Shown: positions 1-8,987, numbered from the stretch's first letter. The stretch is 64,000 bases of DNA from Phaeocystidibacter marisrubri (GCF_008933165.1 NZ_WBVQ01000002.1:1201569-1265568); one strand, 5' to 3'. A program made the numbers and translations. The notes: a model not told the origin generated them from the letters alone.

Positions 1-483
1 ATCAAACACTTCTGTTTTAGAGCCAAGTTTGGTATTGTCATAGATGAAGAAGTCTTCACGGAGAGAGGCGTCTACAATGGTGAAGCTTAATACGCAGACA
101 TCAACCCACGCCGATTTAATGGTAGGTTGACCTGTTTCAGGACCTGTTGAAAGTTCAATGTTTACACTCAACTTTCCACTGTTGTCAACGGCGGTCATTG
201 CTGTGTAGAAAGTGCTAGGTGGTAGGAACCCATCAAAGTTAGATGCGGTCAACGAAGCATAAGTAATTGCTGCTGTATTGTAGTCAATCAAAATGGTTGA
301 AGTTCCCAATGCAAATGAGTCTGGGGAACTAGAAGAATTCGCTCTAATTTGTAGAGTTACCGATAGTGTTCCCGAGTTTGTATTGTCGTCTGAGGTTTCA
401 ACAATACGCAAATCATAGCTCGCTTGCGCAAAGGCGAATGAGCTTGAAAGGAACATAAATATTGCAATTAGTCCAGGTCTCAT
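1..483 (-). CDS. Secreted cohesin-like protein, C-terminus cut off by the window edge
   Basis: The reading frame begins with ATG at 483-481 and stays open to base 1 (161 codons), so the stop lies beyond the left edge. It starts with a clear signal peptide (MRPGLIAIFMFLSSSFAFAQ) followed by a serine/threonine-rich beta-sandwich region that reads like the cohesin-like N-terminal domain of many Bacteroidota surface proteins (an LRIVETSDDN start, then an alternating strand pattern). The start codon overlaps the stop of the upstream gene (ATGA at 483-480), which implies co-transcription and translational coupling with the two similar genes to the right. Whether it ends in a dockerin-like or T9SS tail cannot be seen. 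Secretion is well supported; the cohesin-like label rests on sequence character only. Confidence 0.75.
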   Translation of the reverse strand, partial: MRPGLIAIFMFLSSSFAFAQASYDLRIVETSDDNTNSGTLSVTLQIRANSSSSPDSFALGTSTILIDYNTAAITYASLTASNFDGFLPPSTFYTAMTAVDNSGKLSVNIELSTGPETGQPTIKSAWVDVCVLSFTIVDASLREDFFIYDNTKLGSKTEVFD

Positions 484-1760
484 GGTGTTGCAGTAATTCG
501 TCCGTTATTCGTTCTCCACATCATATTGGCATCACTTGCACTTATCTGACCGTCCATGTTGAAGTCCGCGTTAGAATAAATGTTCAAGTTACCATTTGCT
601 GGCTGCCAGTATGAGTTTTTATCGGAAGCACTAATCTGTCCCGTTCCGTCCGCGTCTCCAGCCATCATCATCGAAACTCCACTCTTCACCTTAGCTCCTG
701 TTACTCCGCCATACATAGCAGAAGCTCCTGTGGAAAAGTCGTATTCCCAACGAGCGATTGGCGGTAGTGAGTCGTTGTAAGTCAATGAGTCAGCGCTCAT
801 CACTGCCAAGTGATTACGGTGATAGACAACTACAAACTGCTTCTTATTTGGGTTGAATTCTGTATTGTCAAATTCAAGATAAGAGCTACCGTCTAAATCT
901 ACGATTGTTCCATCTTTAAGCAAAAAGCCAGCTCGTTTAGCCAATGAGCTTGATGCGGCTGCATTGGAAACCAAGTACGTTTCTCTAATTTCTACCAAGA
1001 CCCAATCTACAACATCTGCATTTGGAATGGTTGTTACGCTCTCCCCGCCGGCATAGTTCCAAGGCGCCCCACTGTATGGGTTGCTCAAAGGAATTAGACC
1101 ATTGGTGTTAAGTGTGGTGTTCATCTCTCCAGTTGCGGAGTTGAAAGCACCTTCCAAGAAAACGGTAAGGTCCAAACGTGGTGATCCCAATGAAGGGAAG
1201 TCTGAGAATCTCATTTCGGCCGCGCTTGAAACAAACTTAGGCTGACGAGTAGTGAAGCAGTACATATTAGAAATGCTTTCATTTCTAGCTCCAGAAGTAA
1301 CCCATGAAAAAGCAGGGTCAGCGATTCCAGTGTATCCTGTGATTTCTACGTGAACAGAGCTGTAAACTACACCGTTGTCTAGCGCAATAACATTGTCGTT
1401 GAATTGCGATTGCGAATCGATGAACTGAGGGTTCATGGTGTAGATGACCTTATTCGCATTGTTCTGTGAACCAAAGCGAATGAAGCCTGGAGAAATACTG
1501 GTGTTGCCCGTTCTGCTGTGTACGTATCGGTTGGAGCTTACAGACACCATAGGGTTGGTAAACTGCGACCAATCAAAAGTGAAAACCAAATCACTAAAGG
1601 CAATAAAAGCGGTGTCTGAACGCGTACACTCCAAAGTAATGTCAAAATGCACAGTGCCCGAAGGGCTTTCCATGAAGTTAATCACGCCTACATCAATGCG
1701 CGTCTGACCAAAGCTCAAAGCTGAGGCAAGAAGAGTGATGTATGTGAAAAGCTTTTTCAT
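480..1760 (-). CDS. Secreted protein: cohesin-like N-terminus, shared C-terminal module, dockerin-like calcium loops
   Basis: The frame is open from 1850, but I place the start at 1760, where the signal peptide MKKLFTYITLLASALSFGQ begins; the 30 upstream codons are charged and not signal-like. The product is about 426 residues: an N-terminal cohesin-like beta-sandwich (about 20-190), a module at about 200-330 with the signatures DWVLVEIR, GFLLKDGTIVDLDG and YHRNHL, and two EF-hand/dockerin-type loops near the end (DADGTGQISASD and DFNMDGQISASD). The same C-terminal module occurs in the next gene and in the giant gene at 36652-46113. There is no T9SS sorting domain; the protein stops shortly after the second loop (ITATP). 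It overlaps the next gene downstream by 4 bases. The likely role is a cell-surface structural or binding protein, with export presumably by Sec plus an unknown anchoring route. Confidence 0.82.
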   Translation of the reverse strand: MKKLFTYITLLASALSFGQTRIDVGVINFMESPSGTVHFDITLECTRSDTAFIAFSDLVFTFDWSQFTNPMVSVSSNRYVHSRTGNTSISPGFIRFGSQNNANKVIYTMNPQFIDSQSQFNDNVIALDNGVVYSSVHVEITGYTGIADPAFSWVTSGARNESISNMYCFTTRQPKFVSSAAEMRFSDFPSLGSPRLDLTVFLEGAFNSATGEMNTTLNTNGLIPLSNPYSGAPWNYAGGESVTTIPNADVVDWVLVEIRETYLVSNAAASSSLAKRAGFLLKDGTIVDLDGSSYLEFDNTEFNPNKKQFVVVYHRNHLAVMSADSLTYNDSLPPIARWEYDFSTGASAMYGGVTGAKVKSGVSMMMAGDADGTGQISASDKNSYWQPANGNLNIYSNADFNMDGQISASDANMMWRTNNGRITATP

Positions 1761-1861
1761 TTTGATGTACTTCGGACTTTTGTGTGATAGGGTTCTATTC
1801 GTTTTTCTGTTGGAAGCGTAGAGCCGACAGGACTTGTGTCCCGTCGGCAAAACTTAGAGGA

Positions 1862-4159
1862 TTATGGTGCTTGTGTGCTGTAATCGCGGTTGTTAAAGAC
1901 AATCGCACGGTCATCGGCATCAATTACACCGTCGAGGTTTGCATCACTGTTGCTGTATGCATCTGTCGTGTTGCGGTCAGAGTACACAGCGCTGTAATCA
2001 CCTGCATTGATTACGTCATCTGTGGCTGAGTCTGTCCATCCACCAAACATTACATAAAGTGAAGCATCTCCGTTGTAGTCAAACATTCCGTCAGTACCTG
2101 TAGCGCCTGTTGTGTTGAAGTTGTAAGAGAATGCACTTGTTCCGTTGTCAGTTAACGAAGCAGAAGAACTTGCCGCCAAGTGGTTTCTGTGGTGAACTGC
2201 TACGTAGTAAGTAGTGTCTGCGCTGCTTGGAGCGAAGGTGAGTGGGTTGCCGTCGGCTCCTACAATACTTCCGTCTTCAAGCAATAGACCTGCTTTTTTG
2301 TATTTCACAACTGAAGCATCACTTGCTCCACCTGAAGTTGCTTCTGCACGAAGTTCAACCAAAACCCAGTCTACAACAGTGCTCAAGCCAGAGGTGTTGG
2401 TGTCTGCGCCAGCGTAGCTCCATGGAGCAGCGGAGTAAGGTTGTACAGCTGGTACAGTGATGTTTGTACCTGCCATGTCTGTGCCGTTAAATGCACCTTC
2501 AAGAGTGATTGTGATTTCAGCTTCAAGTTCCGTCACGTCAACGTCATTGCTGTTCGCACTGTTGGCATAGTTTAGAACGCTATCGTCAGCAGCTACCAAA
2601 CCGGTGTAGGCGTAGATATCAAATGCGTACTCTTCATATTGATCCAATCCTGTGATGGTAACAGAACCTGCTGTTCCGTCGCCGTTATAAACAACGTAAC
2701 CGTTGCCGATCGCGTCACCTGAGCCGTAAGTAGTGTTCGCTGAATAAGATGTTCCTTCTGTTGGAGCGGTTGCAGCATCAGAGCTTAAGCGCGCTACAAT
2801 CACCCAGTCATTGGTGTCTGCTGGGTTCGTCCAGGTCACTTCAATTGAGTTAGCAGATTGAGTGGTTGCTGTAATTCCAGCGAATGAAGTAGAAGGCTCA
2901 GCAAACATGCTGTATTGTGTTCCAGTCAAGAATGAGCTGGTCAAGTAGTTGTTATCCGATCCTGAGCCGTTGAATTCGTAGATCTCTACTGTGTAATTTT
3001 TTCCAGCAGTAAGGCCGGCGATAGAAAGTGAACCTGTGTTGGCCGCAGAGAATACTACGTAATTTTCAGTTCCTGTTGTATCTCCAGAACCAAATGAGCT
3101 GTTCGCAGTGTAGCTTGTACCGTCGTTTGGAGTAGCTCCAGTTGTATCGGCGTAACGTACCACTACGAGTACATTGTCACCGTCACCTTGTGTCCATGCA
3201 ATGTCAAATCCAGTTGGATCAATGTTAGAGAACACAATGTTGGTAGCGGCCGTAGTTGGTTCATCTTGTAGCGATGTACCCGTTGCCGTTGCAGAAGGAC
3301 CGTAAGCTTCAGTTTGACCAGAACCTCCGCTAAACTTGTAGATAGCGAAGTGGTAAGTAGTACCGTTAGCTAGACCCGTAATTGTTGCGCTAGTTGCAGT
3401 TCCGTCAAACTTGCCAACTACGTATTCTGTGCTCGATCCAGTGTTCAAAGAATCACCATCGCCAAAGTTGTTGTTGGCGTTAAAGCCTACTGTATTGATC
3501 GGGCCGTTTGCTACTGCTGAATCCGCGCGAGCAATGATCAACACACTGTCGCTAGCGGCATCCCAAGCTAGGGAAGCCTGACCTGGAGTAGAGAAGTCGC
3601 TTGTAAAGTTGGTGGCGGCTGCAATAGGAGCAGTGCCTGCAGTAGGGTCAGTAAGCGTTGGAGCGCTGATTGCTCTTTGGCGCAATCTTGACCCTTGTGT
3701 ATAAACTTCGTAGATCTTTGTTCTTGGAGAGCCTGAGGCAACATATGCGATGTCCGGTGTAGTTGTGAAATCGCTAACAGTGCTCAAGGTAACGGTGAAG
3801 AGCTTAACAGGAGTAGTTGTGATTTCAGGGAAGTCACTTGTACTTGTTGCACCGAAGTTACCTTGAATGTTCACTACCACATTTGAACCTACTATAGTCG
3901 CGGACAACGTTGTGATGTCGGCGTGTACGTTAGCAGATGTTGCGTTGATAGAACTCCACTTGGTGGCAGAAGTTGAGAAAACGATATCCGCATCTCCTAG
4001 GAAAGTAGAGCCAGAAGTCGTATTTGCATATACATCGAACGTGAAATCCTGACCGCTCTGGTTTTGATTTCTCGTCGTCAACGTGATGTCGTTGTTTTGC
4101 CCCCAAGAAGTAAAACTACTCAAGGCGATGATTGCAATAATTAATCCTTTCAATTTCAT
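1862..4159 (-). CDS. Secreted multidomain protein: cohesin-like, three Fn3-like domains, shared C-terminal module with dockerin-like loops
   Basis: The product has 765 residues from the ATG at 4159 (an in-frame TTG lies 6 bases upstream). Order: signal peptide (MKLKGLIIAIIALSSFTSWG), cohesin-like domain (about 22-170), three fibronectin III-like domains of about 120 residues each (about 175-300, 302-420, 425-545), recognisable by the repeated FGSGD...YVV and ITGL...Y.F.IY patterns, then the module with DWVLVELR, GLLLEDGSIV and HHRNHL (about 550-690), and calcium loops ending in DANLDGVIDADDRAIVF. It has no T9SS domain. It is the first gene of a minus-strand run with 1760-480 and 483-1 and leads the putative operon; a GAGACCTAA element lies 13 bases before its ATG. 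The probable function is an extracellular adhesin or scaffold. Confidence 0.83.
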   Translation of the reverse strand: MKLKGLIIAIIALSSFTSWGQNNDITLTTRNQNQSGQDFTFDVYANTTSGSTFLGDADIVFSTSATKWSSINATSANVHADITTLSATIVGSNVVVNIQGNFGATSTSDFPEITTTPVKLFTVTLSTVSDFTTTPDIAYVASGSPRTKIYEVYTQGSRLRQRAISAPTLTDPTAGTAPIAAATNFTSDFSTPGQASLAWDAASDSVLIIARADSAVANGPINTVGFNANNNFGDGDSLNTGSSTEYVVGKFDGTATSATITGLANGTTYHFAIYKFSGGSGQTEAYGPSATATGTSLQDEPTTAATNIVFSNIDPTGFDIAWTQGDGDNVLVVVRYADTTGATPNDGTSYTANSSFGSGDTTGTENYVVFSAANTGSLSIAGLTAGKNYTVEIYEFNGSGSDNNYLTSSFLTGTQYSMFAEPSTSFAGITATTQSANSIEVTWTNPADTNDWVIVARLSSDAATAPTEGTSYSANTTYGSGDAIGNGYVVYNGDGTAGSVTITGLDQYEEYAFDIYAYTGLVAADDSVLNYANSANSNDVDVTELEAEITITLEGAFNGTDMAGTNITVPAVQPYSAAPWSYAGADTNTSGLSTVVDWVLVELRAEATSGGASDASVVKYKKAGLLLEDGSIVGADGNPLTFAPSSADTTYYVAVHHRNHLAASSSASLTDNGTSAFSYNFNTTGATGTDGMFDYNGDASLYVMFGGWTDSATDDVINAGDYSAVYSDRNTTDAYSNSDANLDGVIDADDRAIVFNNRDYSTQAP

Positions 4160-4172
4160 GGTCAAATGTGTA

Positions 4173-4181
4173 TTAGGTCTC
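4173..4181 (-). promoter_or_regulatory. Leader element GAGACCTAA upstream of the surface-protein run
   Basis: On the coding strand GAGACCTAA lies 13 bases before the ATG at 4159. The same nine bases occur just before the starts at 9142 and 51720, and close variants precede 54275 and 61438. The function is unknown; the position suggests a 5' leader or promoter-proximal element. Confidence 0.4.
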
Positions 4182-4373
4182 TCGGCTACAAAATTCGCCC
4201 TTTAATTCCCCTCAATCCCAATGTTTATGGGCGTTTTCGATGAATGGTAGCATATCCACGATGAACGGTTGTATATGGCTATGTATGACCGAGCTTTTTT
4301 CATGCGGATTGGATTTCTGCGTTTTACATTTAACATCCGTTGTAAAATTCTTCTGGATTGCTAGGTAAAACGC

Positions 4374-4381
4374 TACCTTCG
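4374..4381 (+). promoter_or_regulatory. Possible -7 promoter box (TACCTTCG)
   Basis: TACCTTCG differs at one base from the Bacteroidota -7 consensus TAnnTTTG and lies 27 bases before the response-regulator ATG at 4409. No well-spaced upstream TTG is seen, so this is weak. The same octamer precedes the minus-strand gene starting at 29497. Confidence 0.3.
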
Positions 4382-4408
4382 TACATACTGACTACGAACT
4401 ATATTGCA

Positions 4409-4774
4409 ATGATCCCCACTCGAATTTTGCTTGTTGATGACGAGCCAATTCTGTTAAAAGCTGTTGAGTTTAAACTGAAGAAAGAAGGCATGGATGTGAC
4501 CACGGCAACCAACGGTGAGATGGCCATCGAACTGTTGACCGGCGGAGGTAGATATGACATTGTGATTTCTGATGTGATGATGCCTGGCTTGGGAGGGATG
4601 GAATTGCTGCGCCAAGTGAAAGAGAGTCAGCCGGATACGAAAGTTTTACTCCTTACAGGTTTGAAGACTGAAGACACGGTGGTCAATGCTTTCGACTTGG
4701 GTGCCGACGATTTCATGACCAAACCATTTAACCCGAAAGAGCTCGTTCTTCGGGTTAAGAAATTGCTCCGCTGA
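4409..4774 (+). CDS. Stand-alone CheY-like response regulator receiver
   Basis: The product has 121 residues from the ATG at 4409 (an in-frame TTG at 4358 would add 17 unlikely residues). All receiver landmarks are present: acidic pair D10-D11 (VDDEP), phospho-acceptor D55 in SDVMMPG, T83 in LLLTG and K105 in TKPF. There is no output domain, so signalling must go through a partner protein. It is followed on the same strand by a HEAT-repeat membrane protein (62 bases on) and a glycosyltransferase, which suggests that it controls polysaccharide synthesis or assembly. The cognate kinase is not in this cluster; the kinase at 57644 is far away and has its own regulators. Confidence 0.9.
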   Translation: MIPTRILLVDDEPILLKAVEFKLKKEGMDVTTATNGEMAIELLTGGGRYDIVISDVMMPGLGGMELLRQVKESQPDTKVLLLTGLKTEDTVVNAFDLGADDFMTKPFNPKELVLRVKKLLR

Positions 4775-4835
4775 TTTTTGCATCACGGGTATTTGATTAC
4801 CTTCATCACACTACTTCCTTATATCTAAACCGCAC

Positions 4836-5939
4836 ATGAGTAGTGTGATTTCCCTTTGGGATTGGATTTTGGCGCAAGACCCTCGATTCCACATCGTATT
4901 CGGTCTTTCCGTCTTTCTGGTGCTCACGAGTTTGAGCCTCTTTGTCTATGTGCTACAATTGCGCAATAGACGCAACCTTACCCATCGACTTTCGGAAGAA
5001 TTGCTCCTGGAAATTGAACCTCTCATTTTGGATTTGGTGTACAGTGAGGATGAAGAAGAGTGGCCCAACCGAACCAGCGAAATTCGGAGTATCCTAAATG
5101 TGAAGATGTTTGAGTTTCACAGCTATGGTCGTGTTTCCGATTACTTGGTTCTACTCCACAAACAGATGGATGGAGAAGCCGCTGAAAAGATCGAAAGGCT
5201 GTACCGAGAGATCGGCCTTCCCGATAGAACCATTAAGCTCTTAAAGGAGGGGCCTTGGCACCAAAAAGTGAAAGCGATTAGCGCTCTCGGTGAATTCAAA
5301 GTCCGCAGATACCTCTTTGAAGTCATTCAGTTCATGGATCACCCCAAGCGTTTGGTTCGTGATGAGGCGCAGTTTACCGCGATTGTATTAGGAGGAAAGA
5401 AGGCGGTAAAGTCCATCGCTGAACTGTCCAACTCCATTTCAAAATGGCAGCAATTGCGATTGCAGGAAGAGTGTGTAAAGATTGGTGATGCAATTAAGGA
5501 AGATGTCTTTAGTTGGCTGAGTTCTAAGAATGAAACACTCGTTGAATTGTCCCTTCGGATTTCCATTGGAATGGGGTGGTATGAAGTCTTGTTGCCTGTT
5601 TCTCAGTTGATAGGGCATAGGCGTGAAGAGATACGAAAACTGAGCGTTCTTGCTGTTGCTGAGCTGGGGACACCGGATATGTTAACCGAATTGGTTCGGC
5701 GATTTGAAGTGGAATCACGGTCGGTTCAAATGGAGATCATTCATGCCATTACAGAATTGGATCTCGAGGGTACATTGGAAAATTTCCTAGTATCCCAAGT
5801 GGCTTATGGTCAGCTTGAATTAGCGCTGGGCTCTGCAAGAGCCTTGTATGAACACAATGATGAAAACGAATTAGCTCGTATTTCTATGCTTTTGCCAGAA
5901 AGCCGTCGAGTGATCCTAGAACATGTCAAGTATGCGTGA
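4836..5939 (+). CDS. Membrane-anchored HEAT-repeat protein
   Basis: The product has 367 residues. One N-terminal membrane helix (about 18-42, FGLSVFLVLTSLSLFVYVL) is followed by an acidic linker and then alpha-helical HEAT-like repeats over most of the protein (for example IKLLKEGPWHQKVKAISALG, HPKRLVRDEAQFTAIVLGG and HRREEIRKLSVLAVAELG). Such repeats act as protein-protein scaffolds. Its stop overlaps the glycosyltransferase start by 17 bases (or 8 with the inner ATG), so the two are translationally coupled. Together with the upstream receiver this suggests a scaffold that links a phospho-signal to the synthase. No enzymatic motif is visible. Confidence 0.8.
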   Translation: MSSVISLWDWILAQDPRFHIVFGLSVFLVLTSLSLFVYVLQLRNRRNLTHRLSEELLLEIEPLILDLVYSEDEEEWPNRTSEIRSILNVKMFEFHSYGRVSDYLVLLHKQMDGEAAEKIERLYREIGLPDRTIKLLKEGPWHQKVKAISALGEFKVRRYLFEVIQFMDHPKRLVRDEAQFTAIVLGGKKAVKSIAELSNSISKWQQLRLQEECVKIGDAIKEDVFSWLSSKNETLVELSLRISIGMGWYEVLLPVSQLIGHRREEIRKLSVLAVAELGTPDMLTELVRRFEVESRSVQMEIIHAITELDLEGTLENFLVSQVAYGQLELALGSARALYEHNDENELARISMLLPESRRVILEHVKYA

Positions 5940-7410
5940 GTTTGACAGTGAATTCAGCTCTGCCGATTGGATATTTCTGATCTTCTATGGCGTGATTTTC
6001 TTGTATACGATTACGGTGATGTTGTCGTATGTATTCTTGGCTCTGTTTTCTAATATTCAGGCTCGTATCTATATTCAGCGAAATAAGTACGCGAAGTACG
6101 ACTTGCTCTTGAAGTCGAGCGTAGCCCCAACGGTGTCTGTTCTTGCGCCCGCGTACAATGAAGAAGCGACCATTGTTGAGAATATTCGATCTTTAATGAG
6201 TATCTCTTATCCTCGTTATGAGGTGGTTGTGGTAAATGATGGAAGTAAAGATTCAACCCTTCAACAGTGCATCGATGCCTACGACTTAGAGAAGATTCCA
6301 TTCCAACCCACCGGCAGTTTGGTATGTCAAGAGATAGTTGCAGTGTATAGGTCTAAAAACCCCGTTTTCAAAAAGTTATTGGTTGTAGACAAGTTGAATG
6401 GTGGAAAGGCAGATGCCCTCAATGCAGGATTGAATGTCGCTCGCTCTGATTATGTGATGAATATCGATGTGGACTGTATCCTTGAGAGAGATTGTTTACA
6501 GCGTTTGATGAAGCCGTTTCTAGAAGAGAGCGGTCGAAGAGTAATTGCGACGGGTGGAGTGATTCGAATAGCAAACAATTGCGTTGTAGAAGGGGGGTCT
6601 ATCAAAGAAGTGAACTTGCCTACTTCGTTGATCGGAAGGTTCCAAACTTTAGAGTATTTGCGCGCTTTTCTTCTTGGGAGAATGGCTTGGGGGTATTTGG
6701 ATGGATTGTTACTGATTTCTGGGGCTCTCGGTGTTTTTGATAAACAGCTAGTCCTGAAGTGCGGCGGATATTTTGCCGAAACAGTAGGAGAAGACATGGA
6801 GTTGGTGGTTCGGATGAGGCGCTATGCCCGTGAACATGGTATCAAGTATAAGGTAGAATTTATTCCTGATCCACTCTGTTGGACAGAAGTTCCTGAGGAT
6901 ACAAAAGTGCTTTATCGCCAGCGTAACCGATGGACACGAGGCACGATAGAAACCATTTTACTTCACAAAAAACTCTTTATGAATCCTCGCTATGGCAAAA
7001 TTGGGCTTTTGAGTTTTCCGTATTGGGTTTTCTTTGAGTGGTTGGCACCCATCATTGAATTCTTTGGCATCGTTTCCATGATTTTCATGGCCATGTTGGG
7101 GCTCATCAATTGGTCTTTTTTCATCCTGCTGTTTGCAATGGTGTACTTGTTCTCCATCACTATTTCCATCTACACACTCTTTATGGAAGATCTTACATTC
7201 TTCCAGTATAAGCGAAACAAAGACTTTCGAATTCTGATCCTGATGGCCTTCTTGGAGCCGTTCCTTTTCCACCCTTTTGTAGTGTGGTCTGCTGTACGAG
7301 GAAATTGGGATTACTTCTTTGAAGGCAAGAAACAGTGGGGGGCTATGAAGCGAGCTGGGTTTAATAAACCCACTTCTTCCAGCACAGATTCTACAACACC
7401 GGTAGGTTAA
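5923..7410 (+). CDS. Processive family 2 glycosyltransferase (membrane polysaccharide synthase)
   Basis: The product has 495 residues (alternative ATG at 5932). An N-terminal membrane helix (about 16-43) precedes a GT2 catalytic domain with PAYNEE (76-81), VNDGS (104-108), the DxD-type metal site DVDC (182-185), catalytic-base GED (289-291) and QRNRW (333-337), which is the Q-x-x-R-W signature of processive beta-glycosyltransferases such as cellulose, hyaluronan and poly-GlcNAc synthases. Several C-terminal membrane helices follow (about 355-470). The expected reaction is transfer of sugar from a UDP- or GDP-sugar into a growing chain at the inner membrane with export of the polymer. The sugar cannot be read from sequence. 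The gene overlaps the HEAT gene at its start and the convergent gene at 7407 by 4 bases at its end. Confidence 0.9.
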   Translation: MSSMREFDSEFSSADWIFLIFYGVIFLYTITVMLSYVFLALFSNIQARIYIQRNKYAKYDLLLKSSVAPTVSVLAPAYNEEATIVENIRSLMSISYPRYEVVVVNDGSKDSTLQQCIDAYDLEKIPFQPTGSLVCQEIVAVYRSKNPVFKKLLVVDKLNGGKADALNAGLNVARSDYVMNIDVDCILERDCLQRLMKPFLEESGRRVIATGGVIRIANNCVVEGGSIKEVNLPTSLIGRFQTLEYLRAFLLGRMAWGYLDGLLLISGALGVFDKQLVLKCGGYFAETVGEDMELVVRMRRYAREHGIKYKVEFIPDPLCWTEVPEDTKVLYRQRNRWTRGTIETILLHKKLFMNPRYGKIGLLSFPYWVFFEWLAPIIEFFGIVSMIFMAMLGLINWSFFILLFAMVYLFSITISIYTLFMEDLTFFQYKRNKDFRILILMAFLEPFLFHPFVVWSAVRGNWDYFFEGKKQWGAMKRAGFNKPTSSSTDSTTPVG

Positions 7411-8969
7411 GGGCGAATAATTCCCGACTGAGGATATCTATTCTTAATGGTTTGTCGGTATCGTTTCGCAAGGCTGAGGTCATAGAAAGGAATCACAATG
7501 TCGTATTGCGCACTGGTGTTTCCCAATTTCACTTTAGCATAAGGAATCTCGCGGCTCTCAATGAAACGATGAGCATCTTCTGCACGCGGAAACGACCCTA
7601 AGAACAGGTAAGCTGTGATGGGGGTTTCAGGTACCTCTATGGAATCGTTTTCGGGAATGTACGCGGCCATGTATCCCACGCTCTTGGGTTCAGGTAGGGA
7701 GTTCCAGTTCACTTTTGGTTCATTGAAATTGACCAGTAGTTTCTCTGTGGTTCTGTAGCTCGAGCGTTCGGGTAGAGATAGGTGTGTTGTTCTGTTGCCG
7801 AGGAGTTCTTCGTGATATCGAGCGAGTGTTCCCTCCATGAAAGGTTGGTAGTAATCCCAGAAGAATTTTCTTCTATCACCTAAATTTTTGTTGTCGTACC
7901 AAAGCGGACTTAAGCACTCCGAACCTTCAAAATGCGAGGTGTAAACTGCAATCGGGTTGTCGGTAAAATCGCCAGCCATATAAATGGTGCGCCAATCCGG
8001 TTTTGCAATCACTGCGGGAAATGACTGCGGAATTCCCAATGCTCTCATCTTACTAGCGCCAACGGGGTTCGCGTAAATTCTGTATTGAGATACGATCCTG
8101 GCTGAGGTATCAATTTGTCCGATTTCAAACCAGAAAGGGTAGCGTATAAATGCATCAACACCGATGGATTCGGCTAAGACTTCTTCGGTTTCAATAATGG
8201 GAACAGGATGAACCATTTCAGAAGAGGGTAGGATGAGAATGCGACCGTCCTCATTAAAGAAGCCAACGCCAGGGCCCGATAATGTATAAGGTTCGTTGAA
8301 CTGACGCGTGTATAGCTCCGGAATCCAATCTGGCAATTCCGTGTTCAATGCGGTGTCTAGCTCTTCATAGTATCTACCCACCCATCCTGTGAAGTGAATG
8401 CCTAATAGATCTTCCGCTCTTGTGCGAATCAATTCGGGAGTGGGGCTACCAAAGATGCTGAACTCGGCGAGTACGAGTTTTTTTCTATCCATCAAGCTCT
8501 GCATCAGCGAAATATCTTCACTCTCTAAGCCACCATAAATCTTACCTCTCTTGGGAATGTCCACCATGCGATCACGCCAGTCTTCATAGTATGAGCCGTA
8601 GGTGTCAATGAAGTATCCAACGTCAATGTAATCGGCAATGCTGTCAATAAGTTGGGGCGAAGAGTCTTTTAAGTCGTTAGAAATGAGTAAATTCTCGGGG
8701 GATGGAAAATATCCCAAGTAATCTATGCGCTGATTGTACTGTCCTCCGTCTTCTTTGACATATTTAGCATGATTCAACACCCAGGTAAAGGCGCGGTGTT
8801 CAATATTGCTAAAGTCTTGAGCAGTTTTATCAAGCATCACCACTTTTAAGGTGGTAGACGGTTTTGCTAGCCAAGCTAAATAGCTCCAGAGTGGAGTGAG
8901 CAGGAGGAAGAATAAAACGCCCTTTCTTAGGCGAAACTTCCATTTACTTGTTGATGCGGTGCCTGACAT
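7407..8969 (-). CDS. Unknown membrane-anchored protein next to the polysaccharide synthase
   Basis: The product has 520 residues. Basic N-terminus and one membrane helix (about 16-36, VLFFLLLTPLWSYLAWLA), then a long presumably periplasmic domain. The opening block (LDKTAQDFSNIEHRAFTWVL, then YNQRIDYLGYFP) and later GVGFFNEDGRILILPS and AVYTSHFEGSE give it the look of a TIM-barrel or deacetylase-like polysaccharide-modifying protein, but I cannot name a family and see no certain catalytic site. The gene ends 4 bases inside the synthase gene on the other strand, a tight convergent arrangement that suggests a conserved pairing. A possible function is modification or export of the polymer; this is inference from context. 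Confidence 0.72.
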   Translation of the reverse strand: MSGTASTSKWKFRLRKGVLFFLLLTPLWSYLAWLAKPSTTLKVVMLDKTAQDFSNIEHRAFTWVLNHAKYVKEDGGQYNQRIDYLGYFPSPENLLISNDLKDSSPQLIDSIADYIDVGYFIDTYGSYYEDWRDRMVDIPKRGKIYGGLESEDISLMQSLMDRKKLVLAEFSIFGSPTPELIRTRAEDLLGIHFTGWVGRYYEELDTALNTELPDWIPELYTRQFNEPYTLSGPGVGFFNEDGRILILPSSEMVHPVPIIETEEVLAESIGVDAFIRYPFWFEIGQIDTSARIVSQYRIYANPVGASKMRALGIPQSFPAVIAKPDWRTIYMAGDFTDNPIAVYTSHFEGSECLSPLWYDNKNLGDRRKFFWDYYQPFMEGTLARYHEELLGNRTTHLSLPERSSYRTTEKLLVNFNEPKVNWNSLPEPKSVGYMAAYIPENDSIEVPETPITAYLFLGSFPRAEDAHRFIESREIPYAKVKLGNTSAQYDIVIPFYDLSLAKRYRQTIKNRYPQSGIIRP

Positions 8970-8987
8970 AGGTTCAGTAGTGTGCGT

